Shown piece by piece: positions 17,435 through 30,075 of a stretch of DNA of 64,000 nt. Location: contig NZ_JAHKRT010000008.1 in the NCBI RefSeq assembly GCF_018863195.1, forward strand, positions 1 through 64,000, given 5' to 3'. A program made the position numbers and the translations under genes. The notes under the pieces are model-generated. The model had not been told where the DNA came from, made no database searches, and saw nothing but the letters and a program-made list of their open reading frames with translations. Source of the stretch: Sphingomonas quercus (GTDB lineage Bacteria; Pseudomonadota; Alphaproteobacteria; Sphingomonadales; Sphingomonadaceae). How positions within the stretch are numbered: the stretch's first letter is position 1; each line of letters begins with the position of its first letter.

Positions 17435-19450
17435 ATGGCCGATTTTCTGCTCGAGCTCCTCTCCGAGGAAATCCCCGCCCGCATGCAGGAGAAGGCTGCG
17501 GCCGATCTTGCCCGCCTGTTCACGGACGAGATCGGCAAGGCCGGCCTCAAGCCCGCCGCGATCGAGACCTATGCCACGCCGCGCCGCCTCACATTGATCG
17601 CGCGTGATCTGCCGCTTGCGACAGAAGCGGTGTCGGAGGAGGTGAAGGGCCCGCGCGCCGACGCGCCGGAACAGGCGCTCGCCGGCTTTCTCGGCAAGAC
17701 CGGGCTGACCCGCGACCAACTCGTCGAGCGGACGGATGCCAAGGGCAACGCGGTGCTGTTCGCGGTGATCGAGAAGCCCGGCCGCGCCACCGCCGAGGTG
17801 ATCGCAGAGGCGATTCCGGCGATCGTGCGCGCCTTCCCCTGGCCCAAGTCGATGCGCTGGGGGGACGGCGCGCTGCGCTGGGTGCGGCCGCTGTCCGGCA
17901 TCGTCGCGCTGCTGGGCGACGAGGTGGTGCCGGTCGTGATCGAGGGGGTGGCCGCCGGCCGCGAGACGGTCGGCCATCGCTTCCATCATCCGGACGCGGT
18001 GACGATCGACGCCATCGCCAATTACGCCGATCGGCTGCGCGCCGCCCATGTCATCGTCGATCCGCGCGAGCGTCAGGCGATCATCCGCGATTCCGCGGCT
18101 GCGCTGGCCGCCGGGGCGGGCCTGTCGGTGATCCCCGACGAGGGGCTGGTGGCGGAGAATGCCGGGCTCACCGAATGGCCGGTCCCGCTGCTCGGCCATT
18201 TCGACCGGTCCTTTCTCGACGTGCCGCGCGAGGTGATCCAGCTCACCATGCGCACCAACCAGAAATATTTCGCGGCTGTGGACGGGAAGGGCGCGCTGGC
18301 GCCGAACTTCATCTGCACCGCGAACATCGCCGCGGCGGACGGCGGGCAGGCGATTGCTGCGGGCAACGCCAAGGTGCTGTCCGCGCGGTTGTCGGACGCG
18401 AAATTCTTCTGGGAACAGGACCTCAAAATCCCCCTGGAGGAACTGGCGAAGAAGCTTTCCGGCATCGTCTTCCACGAGAAGCTCGGCACCATCGCCGACA
18501 AGGTGGAGCGGGTGGCGAAGCTCGCCCGCTGGCTGGTGGAGCAGGGCATCGTCAAGGGGGCGGACCCGGCGCTCGCCGAACAGGCCGCCCGCCTCGCCAA
18601 GGCCGATCTCGTCACCGGCATGGTCGGCGAGTTCCCGGAGTTGCAGGGCGTGATGGGCGGCTATTATGCCGCACGCCAGGGGCTCGACCCTCAGGTCGCC
18701 GCGGCGATCCGCGATCATTACAAGCCGGCCGGGCAGGGCGACGATGTGCCGACCGCGCCGGTGTCGGTGGCGGTCGCGCTCGCCGACAAGCTCGATACTT
18801 TGCGCGCCTTTTTCGGCATCGACGAGAAGCCGACCGGTTCGCGCGATCCGTTCGCGCTGCGCCGTGCGGCCCTCGGCGTCATCCAGATCGTCACCGCCAA
18901 CGGCCTGCGCATGGCAGTGGCCAGCGGCGACCTGCTCGATTTCTTCGCCGATCGCCTCAAGGTGCAGCAGCGCGAGGCGGGCGTGCGGCATGACCTGATC
19001 GACGCGGTGTTCGCGCTCGGCGGGGAGGACGATCTCGTCCGCCTGCTCGCGCGGGTGGCGGCGCTCCAGTCATTCGTCGCGAGCGAGGACGGGGCCAACC
19101 TGCTCGCCGGCTTCAAGCGCGCCGCCAATATCCTGCGCATCGAGGAGAAGAAGGACGGGGCGGCATTCCCGCCGGCCACCGCCATCGGCTATGATCCGTT
19201 GCCCGAGGAGCAGGCGCTGCTCGCGGCCCTCGACATCGCCGAATCCGCAGCCGCCGCGGCTGTCGCCGCCGAGGAGTTCGAAGAGGCGATGCGGGCACTG
19301 GCCGGCCTGCGCGCGCCGATCGACGGGTTCTTCGACAAGGTGACCGTCAACGACGCCGATCAGGACAAGCGCCGCACCCGGCTCGGCCTGCTCGTGCGCA
19401 TTCGCGATGCAGTGCAGCGCGTGGCAGATTTCTCACGAATTGAGGGCTGA
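17435..19450 (+). CDS. glyS: Glycine--tRNA ligase beta subunit
   Basis: This 671-residue beta subunit, needed for tRNA binding, starts with the typical [22 protein letters not shown]. It also shows [35 protein letters not shown] and the HD-like central region. The C-terminal part (about 560-671) is the anticodon-binding domain. It follows glyQ after 2 bp. Confidence 0.96.
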   Translation: MADFLLELLSEEIPARMQEKAAADLARLFTDEIGKAGLKPAAIETYATPRRLTLIARDLPLATEAVSEEVKGPRADAPEQALAGFLGKTGLTRDQLVERTDAKGNAVLFAVIEKPGRATAEVIAEAIPAIVRAFPWPKSMRWGDGALRWVRPLSGIVALLGDEVVPVVIEGVAAGRETVGHRFHHPDAVTIDAIANYADRLRAAHVIVDPRERQAIIRDSAAALAAGAGLSVIPDEGLVAENAGLTEWPVPLLGHFDRSFLDVPREVIQLTMRTNQKYFAAVDGKGALAPNFICTANIAAADGGQAIAAGNAKVLSARLSDAKFFWEQDLKIPLEELAKKLSGIVFHEKLGTIADKVERVAKLARWLVEQGIVKGADPALAEQAARLAKADLVTGMVGEFPELQGVMGGYYAARQGLDPQVAAAIRDHYKPAGQGDDVPTAPVSVAVALADKLDTLRAFFGIDEKPTGSRDPFALRRAALGVIQIVTANGLRMAVASGDLLDFFADRLKVQQREAGVRHDLIDAVFALGGEDDLVRLLARVAALQSFVASEDGANLLAGFKRAANILRIEEKKDGAAFPPATAIGYDPLPEEQALLAALDIAESAAAAAVAAEEFEEAMRALAGLRAPIDGFFDKVTVNDADQDKRRTRLGLLVRIRDAVQRVADFSRIEG

Positions 19451-19587
19451 GGGCGAGCCGGGACAGCCGACATGTACGACCAAGGTCGCGCTTCACCGCA
19501 ACGAAATGCCGGCCGGCGCGTCTGACTTGAATGAGTCGATGACGCGTGCAAAGGGCGCTTAGATATAAAAGGAGCGGGGGTAGTAAC

Positions 19588-22278
<2,691 letters not shown>

Positions 22279-22289
22279 GCCTTGTCTCT

Positions 22290-22336
22290 CTCCCCGACTT
22301 GCCGGGGAGGGGCGGTCTGCTTCGCATCCGCCCCTC
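22290..22336. repeat. GC-rich intergenic hairpins between convergent genes
   Basis: Two alternative hairpins overlap here. One pairs CTCCCCG (22290-22296) with CGGGGAG (22303-22309); the other pairs GAGGGGCGG (22307-22315) with CCGCCCCTC (22328-22336). They lie between ppdK and the minus-strand gene at 22382. Neither has a T-tract, so an intrinsic terminator is not certain. Confidence 0.45.
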
Positions 22337-22381
22337 TCTGGCGCTCCGGGCCGTCTCCCTCCTCGCGAGAGCGGGGAAGCG

Positions 22382-22876
22382 TTATACCGTCGGATTGCCG
22401 GTCCAGCTGAAGGCGGGCTTGTCGGTGCCGCCGCGGGCAAGCGCGGCGGCCTGGGCACGCCATTGCTCGCGGTCGATCGTGCCCGGGTCGAGGCCCATCC
22501 GGCCCTCCAGTTGTACGACCTCGCGATCAGACAGTTCGGCGATCTGGCGATAGCGCAGATAGCCGGCTTCGTTCAGCCGCGTTTCGCGCTCGATGCCGAC
22601 GCCGTGAATCAGGGCGAGATCGTCCCGTCCGCCGCGCGCAGCCGCGCCCACGGCGGCGGCGGTGCCCGGACCGATCGGATGGGCGCTGCGCTCAAGCTCG
22701 GCGATGCGCGCATTGGCGGCGGCGACGCGGGCCTCGGCCTGCTCGGCCCGCTCGCGATCGCGTTCCGCTTCGCGCCGCCATTTCGCCCCGCCCGACCGCG
22801 AGGCGAGGCCGAGCAGCCAGCCAAGGATCAGCGTCAGGCCCAGTATGACGAGCTGGTTTGTAGTGAAGGTGAGCAT
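22382..22876 (-). CDS. Membrane-anchored protein with coiled coil and helix-hairpin-helix-like C-terminus
   Basis: This is a 164-residue protein of unknown role. One transmembrane helix (about residues 7-26, NQLVILGLTLILGWLLGLAS) is followed by a charged coiled coil (30-65) and a C-terminal module, DDLALIHGVGIERETRLNEA then GYLRYRQIAELSD. That module resembles the hairpin region found at the ends of some NuoE-like and ribosomal-protein-like bacterial sequences. CAGGAG precedes the ATG. Confidence 0.7.
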   Translation of the reverse strand: MLTFTTNQLVILGLTLILGWLLGLASRSGGAKWRREAERDRERAEQAEARVAAANARIAELERSAHPIGPGTAAAVGAAARGGRDDLALIHGVGIERETRLNEAGYLRYRQIAELSDREVVQLEGRMGLDPGTIDREQWRAQAAALARGGTDKPAFSWTGNPTV

Positions 22877-22939
22877 CGGTTCGGCTCCTGCCGGTTGACG
22901 CCTTCACAACGATGCTGCGGGGTTTCGCGTTCCTGTCGT

Positions 22940-23254
22940 CTACGCCACCTTGCGCGCGCAATCGATGCACAGCGAGGCCTCGGGGCGGGCTTCGAGCCGG
23001 CCGGGCGCGATCCGGGCGCCGCAGCGGGCACATTCGCCATAGGTCCCGTCGGCGATGCGCGCCAGGGCGCGGCGGACGGAGGCGATCTGATTGCGGATCA
23101 GCGCCGCCTGCGCTTCCAGCGAGGCGTCGTCCTCCATTTCCACGGCCTGTTCGGAACTGTCGGCATTGAGCGGCTCCGCCAGATCGATATCGATCCGCTC
23201 CAGCCGCGCCTGGAGTTCGCTAAGCTGCGCTTCAAGCCGAGCCTTGTCGGCCAT
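22940..23254 (-). CDS. DksA/TraR-family zinc-finger protein
   Basis: This is a 104-residue protein with an N-terminal coiled coil (1-65) and a C-terminal C4 zinc finger (Cys75, Cys78, Cys96, Cys99: GECARCGARI then CIDCARK). Members bind the RNA polymerase secondary channel. It is shorter than E. coli DksA, and the DxxDxA coiled-coil tip is not evident, so it may act differently. I chose the ATG at 23254 because GGAGAGACGGG lies directly upstream. It has its own strong promoter. Confidence 0.85.
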   Translation of the reverse strand: MADKARLEAQLSELQARLERIDIDLAEPLNADSSEQAVEMEDDASLEAQAALIRNQIASVRRALARIADGTYGECARCGARIAPGRLEARPEASLCIDCARKVA

Positions 23255-23285
23255 CCCGTCTCTCCTGATCGAACTGAATGCAATG

Positions 23286-23314
23286 ACTCTAGGAAAGCCG
23301 TGCAATGCCGTCAA
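23286..23314 (-). promoter_or_regulatory. Sigma-70-type promoter of the DksA/TraR-type gene
   Basis: On the minus strand TTGACG (23309-23314) and TAGAGT (23286-23291) are separated by 17 bp. The -10 box lies 31 bp upstream of the ATG at 23254. Confidence 0.65.
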
Positions 23315-23344
23315 TCATTCAACCGACTGTCCGGCAAATCTGCA

Positions 23345-24313
23345 TCAGACTCCGCCCTTGGAGAAGGCGTCGGAAATGCTGCACGCTGCCGGGCCGAGGA
23401 TGACGATGAACAGGGTGGGGAGGATGAACAGGATCAGCGGCACCGTCATGATCGCCGGCAGGCGGGCGGCCTTTTCCTCGGCGCGCATCATCCGCTCGTT
23501 GCGAAATTCGGCCGACAGCACGCGCAGCGCCGAGGCGAGCGGGGTGCCGTATTTTTCGGTCTGGACGAGGGTCGTGACGACGCCCTTCACGGCATCGAGC
23601 GGCACGCGTTCGGCGAGATTCTGGAAGGCCGAGCGGCGGTCGGTGAGCAGGCCCAGTTCGATCGAGGTCAACCCGAACTCGTCGCCGAGTTCGGGATAGG
23701 CGCGGCCCACCTCGCGCGCCACGCGGTCGAAGGCGACGTCAATGGTTAGGCCGGCTTCCGCGCAGATGACGAGCAGATCGAGCGCGTCCGGCAGGCCCTT
23801 GCGAACCGCGTCGAGGCGTTTGGTGACGGCATTGCGCAGCCACAGGTCGGGCGCCTTGTAACTGCCGACCAGCGTGCCGGCGACGAGCAGATAGCGCTGC
23901 ATCGGCCCCCAGTCTGCGAACCAGTCGAGGCCATAGACCCCGGTGACCATGACGAGGCCGAGGATCACCGGGCCCGCCATCCGCCAGAACACGACGCTGA
24001 TCGCGGCGTCCTTGCTGCGGATGCCGGCCTGCATCAGCCGGGTCTGGATCGACCGGAGCTGGCTGTCCTGCAGCATCTTCAGGCTGGAGAGCAGCGCGTG
24101 CATGTGGCGCTTGCCCTGCCGCTTGCGGGCGACATTGGCGCGGGCGCGCTTGGTGGAGCCGGCGATGCCGGCCTTGAGCTGTTCACGCCGCTCGTTGAGC
24201 GCCTTGACCCGGCGGGCCATCGGGTCGCGCACCGTCATGACGGCATAAAGGGCCACGAACGCCGCCAGCGCCGTCACGCCGGCAAGCATCGAACCGATCA
24301 GCTGATAGTCCAT
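23345..24313 (-). CDS. tadC: Type II secretion F-domain inner-membrane protein TadC
   Basis: This 322-residue polytopic inner-membrane platform protein belongs to the Flp/Tad pilus machine. It has an N-terminal membrane helix, a cytoplasmic T2SSF domain (KGLPDALDLLVICAEAGLTI, then DVAFDRVAREVG) and C-terminal helices (AIMTVPLILFILPTLFIVIL). It is the last gene of the cluster and begins 7 bp after tadB, as in other tad loci. Confidence 0.9.
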   Translation of the reverse strand: MDYQLIGSMLAGVTALAAFVALYAVMTVRDPMARRVKALNERREQLKAGIAGSTKRARANVARKRQGKRHMHALLSSLKMLQDSQLRSIQTRLMQAGIRSKDAAISVVFWRMAGPVILGLVMVTGVYGLDWFADWGPMQRYLLVAGTLVGSYKAPDLWLRNAVTKRLDAVRKGLPDALDLLVICAEAGLTIDVAFDRVAREVGRAYPELGDEFGLTSIELGLLTDRRSAFQNLAERVPLDAVKGVVTTLVQTEKYGTPLASALRVLSAEFRNERMMRAEEKAARLPAIMTVPLILFILPTLFIVILGPAACSISDAFSKGGV

Positions 24314-24320
24314 GGCGTCC

Positions 24321-25289
24321 TCAGATCTCGAACCGGACCATGCGCGCCATGATGAAGCCGCCGATCGACATCCATATGATGCCGACCGAGCCGGCGATCA
24401 TCAGCCGCGTCTCCTTGAAGAATCCGGCGAGGTAATCGCTGCTCACCATCCAGATCAGGGCGAAGACGATGAACGGCAGCGCCCCGACGATATAGGCCGA
24501 GGCCTTCGATTCCGACGAAAGGGCGCGGATCTTGAGCTTCATCTGCGCGCGTTTGCGGAGCACGTCGGCGAGATTGGACAGCGTCTCGGCCATGTTGCCG
24601 CCGGTCTCGCGCTGAATGGCGAGGGTGATGCAGAAGAACTGGAACTCGGGCGTGCCCAGCCGCTCGGCGGTTTCCTGAAGGGCGGCATCCATCGTGCGGC
24701 CGATCTTGATGCGATCGGCGACGGCGCGAAATTCCTCGCCAACCGGGTCGGGTACTTCAGTGCCGACCACGCCCAGCGTCTCCGAGATGGGCAGGCCCGA
24801 GCGCAGGCCGCGTACGAGCAGCTCGATCGCGTCCGGGAATTTCGCCGTGAACCGCGTCACCCGGCGGGCGATCAGGAAGGAGACGAGCTGGTGCGGAACG
24901 CCGAGCCCGATCGCCAGCCCCAGCAACAACGCGATGAGCATCGGCACGCCCTCGAGGCGGAGCAGCAGCATCGCCGCGACCGCCAGCACCCCCGAGGCGA
25001 TGCCATATTGGCCGAGCGTCCAGCTCCGGCCCGTCCGTCCGAGCCTTTGGCGCAGCGCATCCGGACGCGGCAGCAGGCGCGCCACCCAGCTGTCTAGCGC
25101 GGTGTCGCTGCGTGCCGCCACCGCGCGACGCAATTGCTGCGCGTCGGCGGAGGTGGCGTGGCGGGCGCGTACCGCCTGCAGCCGCCGGCCCTGGGCGCGC
25201 CCGCCCGCCGGGCCGGAAAGCGCCAGGAAGACCAGGCAGAAACAGAGCGTCGCCGCTGCCGCCACCAGGATCAACGGCAGCATCGTCAC
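24321..25289 (-). CDS. tadB: Type II secretion F-domain inner-membrane protein TadB
   Basis: This 322-residue partner of TadC in the inner-membrane platform has an N-terminal membrane helix and a central pair of helices. The T2SSF domain reads FPDAIELLVRGLRSGLPISE and IQRETGGNMAETLSNLADVL, and C-terminal helices end the protein. The GTG start overlaps the cpaE stop (GTGA); an ATG two codons on is the alternative. In most tad loci the cpaF/tadA ATPase gene stands between cpaE and tadB; here the two overlap directly. Confidence 0.9.
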   Translation of the reverse strand: MTMLPLILVAAAATLCFCLVFLALSGPAGGRAQGRRLQAVRARHATSADAQQLRRAVAARSDTALDSWVARLLPRPDALRQRLGRTGRSWTLGQYGIASGVLAVAAMLLLRLEGVPMLIALLLGLAIGLGVPHQLVSFLIARRVTRFTAKFPDAIELLVRGLRSGLPISETLGVVGTEVPDPVGEEFRAVADRIKIGRTMDAALQETAERLGTPEFQFFCITLAIQRETGGNMAETLSNLADVLRKRAQMKLKIRALSSESKASAYIVGALPFIVFALIWMVSSDYLAGFFKETRLMIAGSVGIIWMSIGGFIMARMVRFEI

Positions 25290-26542
25290 GCCTTCGGTCT
25301 GGCGAGCAGCGAGCGGAAATCGCCGAGCCGGCCGAGCAGCGATCCGCCCTTGACGGCCGGACGCGTATCACCGGCGAGCATCGCGCCGAGACGGCCGGAA
25401 AGCTCGGCCAGCGCCTGGCCCGCCTTGGTGGCCTTGCCGGCCTCGGCCATCGGCTTGCCCAGCCGGGCGGACTGGGCGGCGAGCTTCTGGTCATAGGGCA
25501 CGACGATGTCGACGCGGCGCTCGATGGAGCCTTCGAAATCCTTGCGGGTGATCTCCGGCTGGCCCCCGACCGCCTTGTTGGCGACGAGAATCACTTCGGC
25601 GTGAGGGACGTTGGTCTTCATCCAGCTCAGCACGCGGATGGTGTCCCGCGCGGCAGCGAGGGTGAATTCGGTCACCACCACGATCGCCTGCACTTCGAAC
25701 AGCAGCTGCGGATGCTGGACGAGGACGCCGCGCGGCAAATCGATCACCGTGCAGTCGAACGCCTGACGCAACTCGTCCTGCAACTGGTAGAAGGCGGCGC
25801 CGTCATTGCTGATCGGCTGATTGATCGGCGCCTCGGCCGACAGCACGGCGAGGGTGTCCGACGCGCGGACCATGGCGCGCTCGATGAACAGGCCGTCGAT
25901 GCGGCCGGGATTCTCGATCGCGTCGGTGAGGCCGCGGCCCGGCTCCAGATCAAGCGCCAGCGCGCCGGTGCCGAAATGCACGTCGAGATCGAGCAGCGCG
26001 GTGGCGCGGCGGCGGGTCTCGCTCAGCGCCCAGGCGCAGGAGGCCGCGATGCTGGTCGCGCCAACCCCGCCGCGCACGCCGATCACCGCGGTCATGAGGT
26101 GCGGGCGATCGGGCGTCGTCTCGCCCTGCGGCAGGGCCAGCGTCATCTGCGCATGGGTCACGGCGTCGCGGAGCTGATCCTCGGAGAACGGCTTTAGCAG
26201 GTAATCCTGCAGGCCCGACGCGGTCAGCCCGCGATAGAGGCGGACATCGTTGACGGTGCCCGCCGAGATCACGATCGTGCCCGGCTCGCACACCTCGGCG
26301 AGCGCGTTGATGTCGTTCAGTGGATCATTGCTGTCGCTCAGGTCGACGAACAGGATGGTCGGGCTGGCGGTGACAGAAAGCTGCTGCACCGCGCTGCGCA
26401 GGCCGCCGGTCTGCACCTTTTCCGGCGTCCAGCCGAAGCTCGCGGCGACATTGCGGACCAGCGTCGTGGTCGCGTCGTCACAGGTGTAAGCGACGAACGG
26501 ATCGCGCACGGTCGACGTGCGCGGATTGAATGGCTTGCTCAC
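25286..26542 (-). CDS. cpaE: CpaE/TadZ-like pilus localisation ATPase
   Basis: This 418-residue protein of the MinD/ParA-like CpaE family positions the Tad machine at the pole. It has an N-terminal receiver-like domain (1-145, including LQDYLLKPFSEDQL) and a deviant Walker A, GVRGGVGATS, at about 155-164, where the usual signature Lys is replaced. LLDLDVHFGTGALALDL and CTVIDLPRG correspond to the switch and Walker B regions. It overlaps cpaD by 4 bp and tadB by 4 bp. Confidence 0.88.
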   Translation of the reverse strand: MSKPFNPRTSTVRDPFVAYTCDDATTTLVRNVAASFGWTPEKVQTGGLRSAVQQLSVTASPTILFVDLSDSNDPLNDINALAEVCEPGTIVISAGTVNDVRLYRGLTASGLQDYLLKPFSEDQLRDAVTHAQMTLALPQGETTPDRPHLMTAVIGVRGGVGATSIAASCAWALSETRRRATALLDLDVHFGTGALALDLEPGRGLTDAIENPGRIDGLFIERAMVRASDTLAVLSAEAPINQPISNDGAAFYQLQDELRQAFDCTVIDLPRGVLVQHPQLLFEVQAIVVVTEFTLAAARDTIRVLSWMKTNVPHAEVILVANKAVGGQPEITRKDFEGSIERRVDIVVPYDQKLAAQSARLGKPMAEAGKATKAGQALAELSGRLGAMLAGDTRPAVKGGSLLGRLGDFRSLLARPKA

Positions 26543-27174
26543 TGTCCGCTTCCTCCGCCCTGTCCGCTGCCGCTGGCGCCGGCCGTGCTGTCCGACTTCA
26601 GGCCGCCTTCGCCGGTGGGCTTGGCATCCCGCCAGCTCTTGATCGCCTTGACGGCGACGTCCGCCTCGGAGGCGCCGCCATTGTCGCGGCCACGCACCAG
26701 ATCCGCCGGATCGGCGATCATCGCGGCCAGATTAGCGTTGGTCGCGCAGCCGAAATTACCACTGGTGGCGGCAGCTGAAGCGCGTTGCCCGCCCTGCCAA
26801 TCCGGGCAGCCGCTTACCGACGCGGTGGCGCGGCTCACCACCACGCGCACCGCGGCACCATATTGGGCAGGCGGGCCGGAGTCGCCGCCGAGCAACAGCC
26901 CCTGCGCGGCGACGACGCGGGCGATCGCATCGCGGGCGGGGCCTTCGGCATTGGTCACCACCCGGTCGCCACGGCCGACACCGAGGCCGGCGAGGAAGCC
27001 CGCCAGCCGCGGGGCTTCGCCCGGCGCCAGCCCGGCGGTGGTGATCGCGAGATCGATCGGGTGATCAACGCTGGTGACGACAGGCCGATGCGCCGGGGCA
27101 GGGGCGATCGTCATATTCTGGTCGTGGCCGCAGCCGGCGAGCAGCGCGAGAGCGAGAAGGGGAAGGGGGCGCAT
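26539..27174 (-). CDS. cpaD: CpaD-like pilus assembly lipoprotein
   Basis: This 211-residue outer-membrane lipoprotein has a lipobox (LLALALLAGC) and belongs to the CpaD family of Tad pilus proteins. The core contains GCPDWQGGQRASAAATSGNFGCATNANLAAMI, split here as GCPDWQ and NFGCATNANLAAMI, with ADPADLVRGR after it; these are family hallmarks. The ATG at 27174 is preceded by GGAG and gives the expected signal peptide; a GTG at 27192 overlaps the cpaC stop. Confidence 0.88.
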   Translation of the reverse strand: MRPLPLLALALLAGCGHDQNMTIAPAPAHRPVVTSVDHPIDLAITTAGLAPGEAPRLAGFLAGLGVGRGDRVVTNAEGPARDAIARVVAAQGLLLGGDSGPPAQYGAAVRVVVSRATASVSGCPDWQGGQRASAAATSGNFGCATNANLAAMIADPADLVRGRDNGGASEADVAVKAIKSWRDAKPTGEGGLKSDSTAGASGSGQGGGSGQ

Positions 27175-27188
27175 GGCGGCGATCTCCA

Positions 27189-28973
27189 TCACATCCGTCC
27201 GGCCGCCAGCGTGGTGACGGCAGGCGCTCGGGCTTCTTGGGGTTCGGGCGGATCGAGCGTTTCGTAGATCAGCGGCGGCGTCGCGCCGATCGGCTCGCCG
27301 AGCGGGGGCGGCAAGGCCGACATGCCGGCCCGCGCTGGCTGGTTCGGCACTTCCGGCGCGGCGCTGTCTGTGGCTCCGAGCGGAGGCGTCGACACGGGCC
27401 GATCGGGCGGCGCGATCTCGTCCGGCGGCGGCAGCGTGAACGATTGCGGTATCACCAGCTCCACCGGAGCCGGCAAGGCGGCGGTGATGGCATCCTCGGA
27501 CGGGGCGGACGGATCCGGCGCGGCGGGCTCCGCCAGCGCGGCGCTGCCGGCGTCCCCGGAGGACGGCGAGCCGGACGGCGGGGCGACCGGCTCCCCGTTC
27601 AGCACGCGCGCGGCATCGGTCGCCGCCTTGTAGCCGTCGGTGGGCAGCGCGATCTTCGCGGCGTCGACCGGGCGCACCAGATAGGGGGTGACGACGATCA
27701 CCAGCTCCGTCTCGTCCTTCTTGAACGAGTTGGAGCGGAACAGCGCGCCGAGGATCGGCAGGTCACCAAGGAAGGGAGCCTTGTCGGTCGAGTTGTTATG
27801 GTTGTTCTGCAGGAGGCCACCGATCACGAAGCTCTGGCCGGAGCCGAGCTCGACCGTCGTCTCGGTGCGCCGTGTGGTGAGCGCGGGTACGGTATAGCCG
27901 CCGACGGACAGCGCGCCGGCGTTGGTGAGCTGCGAGACTTCCGGGCGCACACGCAGGGAAATGCGTCCATCGGACAGCACGGCCGGCGTGAACGCCAGGC
28001 TCACGCCATAGGATTTGAACTGCACGCCGGTGGTGCCCAGACCGCCAGCCAGCGGAATCGGAATTTCGCCGCCCGCCAGAAAGCTCGCCGTTTCGCCGGA
28101 CAGCGCGGTCAGGTTCGGCTCGGCCAGCGTCACGGCCAGCCCGTCCGTCTCGGCAAGATCGAGCGAGGCGAGAAGGTCCATGCCGAGAAACCTGCCGGCG
28201 AGGCCGAGCGTCGTCGCGCCCGTCTTGTTGTTTATCTTGTAGGCGGTGCCGCCCTTGCCGATGCCCGTCGGATCGTCGGCGGCGGTAATCGTCTCGATCG
28301 TGCCGGCATTGCCGCGACCAACGCCGAACAGCAGACCCCCGGAATTGTCACGGCTCAGCAGATTGACGCCGATCGCCTTCGACAATGTGCGGCTGACCTC
28401 GACGATGCGGACATGCAGGCTGACTTGCATCGGCGTCGCCGTCTTCAGGCGGTTGATGACGAGCAGCTTGTCGTTGGACGAAGCGGCCTCGACGATGCGC
28501 TGTGCCTCGGCGACGTCACTCGGCGTGGCGACCATGCCGGTCAGCATCACGCCGTTGGTCAGCGGCGTCACCGTGATGGCGGCGTCGGGCATCGCGGTCC
28601 GGAGCACCGCGCGGAGCGTGTCGCCGACCAGCGGCAGATTGTCGGCGACGCGGGCGCGGGTGGACCACAGCACCGCGCCGCTCTTGTTCGTCGCATAGAG
28701 GGTGGTTTCGCCGACGCCACGGCCGAACAGCCAGAGCTGGGTGGGGGAGCGGACCTGCACGTCGGCGACCTTGTCGTCGGCGACGAACAGGTCGGACATC
28801 TCGGCCGGCAGCGTGACGAGCATGCCGTTGCCCTTGACGAGGTCGGTCGTCGCTGTCGGCGCGTCGGTCCTGGCGGGTGTCCCGCCGCGCACCACGGCAG
28901 CGTTGGCAGGCTGGGCTGCGGCGGCCAGCGCCATGGCGAGGGCGCCGAGGCTGGAGCGGAAAAGAACGGGCAT
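27189..28973 (-). CDS. cpaC: Tad pilus outer-membrane secretin CpaC/RcpA
   Basis: This 594-residue protein forms the outer-membrane pore of the Tad pilus. It has a signal peptide (SLGALAMALAAAAQPANA), an N-terminal BON-like region with LFVADDKVADVQVRSPTQLW, and a secretin domain (about 240-460) with VQFKSYGVSLAFTPAVL and VIGGLLQNN. The last 120 residues are Pro/Ala/Ser-rich and look disordered, an unusually long tail. The ATG at 28973 follows AGGAG and the cpaB stop; a longer frame upstream overlaps cpaB and is not needed. Confidence 0.9.
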   Translation of the reverse strand: MPVLFRSSLGALAMALAAAAQPANAAVVRGGTPARTDAPTATTDLVKGNGMLVTLPAEMSDLFVADDKVADVQVRSPTQLWLFGRGVGETTLYATNKSGAVLWSTRARVADNLPLVGDTLRAVLRTAMPDAAITVTPLTNGVMLTGMVATPSDVAEAQRIVEAASSNDKLLVINRLKTATPMQVSLHVRIVEVSRTLSKAIGVNLLSRDNSGGLLFGVGRGNAGTIETITAADDPTGIGKGGTAYKINNKTGATTLGLAGRFLGMDLLASLDLAETDGLAVTLAEPNLTALSGETASFLAGGEIPIPLAGGLGTTGVQFKSYGVSLAFTPAVLSDGRISLRVRPEVSQLTNAGALSVGGYTVPALTTRRTETTVELGSGQSFVIGGLLQNNHNNSTDKAPFLGDLPILGALFRSNSFKKDETELVIVVTPYLVRPVDAAKIALPTDGYKAATDAARVLNGEPVAPPSGSPSSGDAGSAALAEPAAPDPSAPSEDAITAALPAPVELVIPQSFTLPPPDEIAPPDRPVSTPPLGATDSAAPEVPNQPARAGMSALPPPLGEPIGATPPLIYETLDPPEPQEARAPAVTTLAAGRM

Positions 28974-28977
28974 GGGC

Positions 28978-30039
28978 TCAGTTGCTCCTGGAGAGCGGGA
29001 TCGACGGCGGCACGCCACGCGAGGGGGAGGCCGCAACGGCTTCGCTGACCACCGAGCCGCGCGCCACGCGCACGCCGCTGGAGGCGGCGGCTTCGACGGG
29101 CGGGCGATAGCCACCCATCGGCCCGGGCGGAGCGCTCCCGGGGCGAGTCGGCACGCTGCCGCGCTGGAAACGCGAGACGTCGGCGCCAACCGTGAAAGTG
29201 GTGTCCCTGTCCTGAGGCAGCGCCGCCACGGCGAGCATCATCTGCTTCTCCGCCTTTGCGTCGGCACCGTCCGGCAATTCCACCTCGCCGGCGGCGATGG
29301 CGCGTTCCAGTTCGGACGAGTTGTCGGCGAGGCTGCGCAGCGATAGCGACAGCGTGCCCATGGTCTGCGCGACGGCGATCTTCTCGGCGATCTTCGGCGT
29401 GGCCTCGACGGTGATCGTCGAGAAGGTGCGCGCGGCGGTGCGGCCTTCCTCGTCCTTGGCGGGCTTGTCGGTGCGCTGGTCGGTGGCGAGCACGCGCAGG
29501 TTGCGGATGATCGTCTCGGAGACCTTGAGCGGCGGGCCTTCGCCGCTGACGTCCTGCGTCAGGACGAGATCGATGCGGTCACCCGGAAAGACAAAGCCGG
29601 CCACGCCGGTATTGGTCGATACCGGCACCGAGACGGCGCGCATGCCCGGACCAAGGGCGGCAGCGAGAAAGCCGCGGTCGCCGGGCTGGACGAGCGCGCC
29701 CTGGGTGAGCGGCTGGCCGGCGGTGATCTCGGTGCGCACCACGGCACCGATCAGCTTCGCGGTGTCGACGCCCTTGCCGCGCAGGAAATAGGCGTTGCCG
29801 ATCAGCTCCTGCGGCCACGGCTGGTAGCGGATGCTGTCGGCGCTGAGGATCGTGCCGACCGCGAGCGGCCGGGTCGCCACCAGCACTTCCGGACCGACCG
29901 GCTGGGCGGGAGCCGCCACCGGCATCCTCGGAACCGGCGAAGCCGCCGGATCGGCGCCGAGCATCGACCGCGCCATCAGGGCTGTTGTCACGGCGACGAC
30001 CAGCGCGCCGATCAACAGCATCAACTTCCTGAGATTCAC
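28978..30039 (-). CDS. cpaB: Tad pilus assembly protein CpaB/RcpC
   Basis: This 353-residue periplasmic protein has one N-terminal membrane anchor (KLMLLIGALVVAVTTALMA) and an SAF domain at about 50-120 (EVLVATRPLAVGTILSADSI). The conserved AVSVPVSTNTGVAGFVFPGD then DRIDLVL follows. It probably supports the secretin at the cell wall. The C-terminal 60 residues are low-complexity. It lies between cpaA and cpaC. Confidence 0.9.
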   Translation of the reverse strand: MNLRKLMLLIGALVVAVTTALMARSMLGADPAASPVPRMPVAAPAQPVGPEVLVATRPLAVGTILSADSIRYQPWPQELIGNAYFLRGKGVDTAKLIGAVVRTEITAGQPLTQGALVQPGDRGFLAAALGPGMRAVSVPVSTNTGVAGFVFPGDRIDLVLTQDVSGEGPPLKVSETIIRNLRVLATDQRTDKPAKDEEGRTAARTFSTITVEATPKIAEKIAVAQTMGTLSLSLRSLADNSSELERAIAAGEVELPDGADAKAEKQMMLAVAALPQDRDTTFTVGADVSRFQRGSVPTRPGSAPPGPMGGYRPPVEAAASSGVRVARGSVVSEAVAASPSRGVPPSIPLSRSN

Positions 30040-30075
30040 GATCGCCCGCTCCTCAACCTTTAACCATCCGACTTC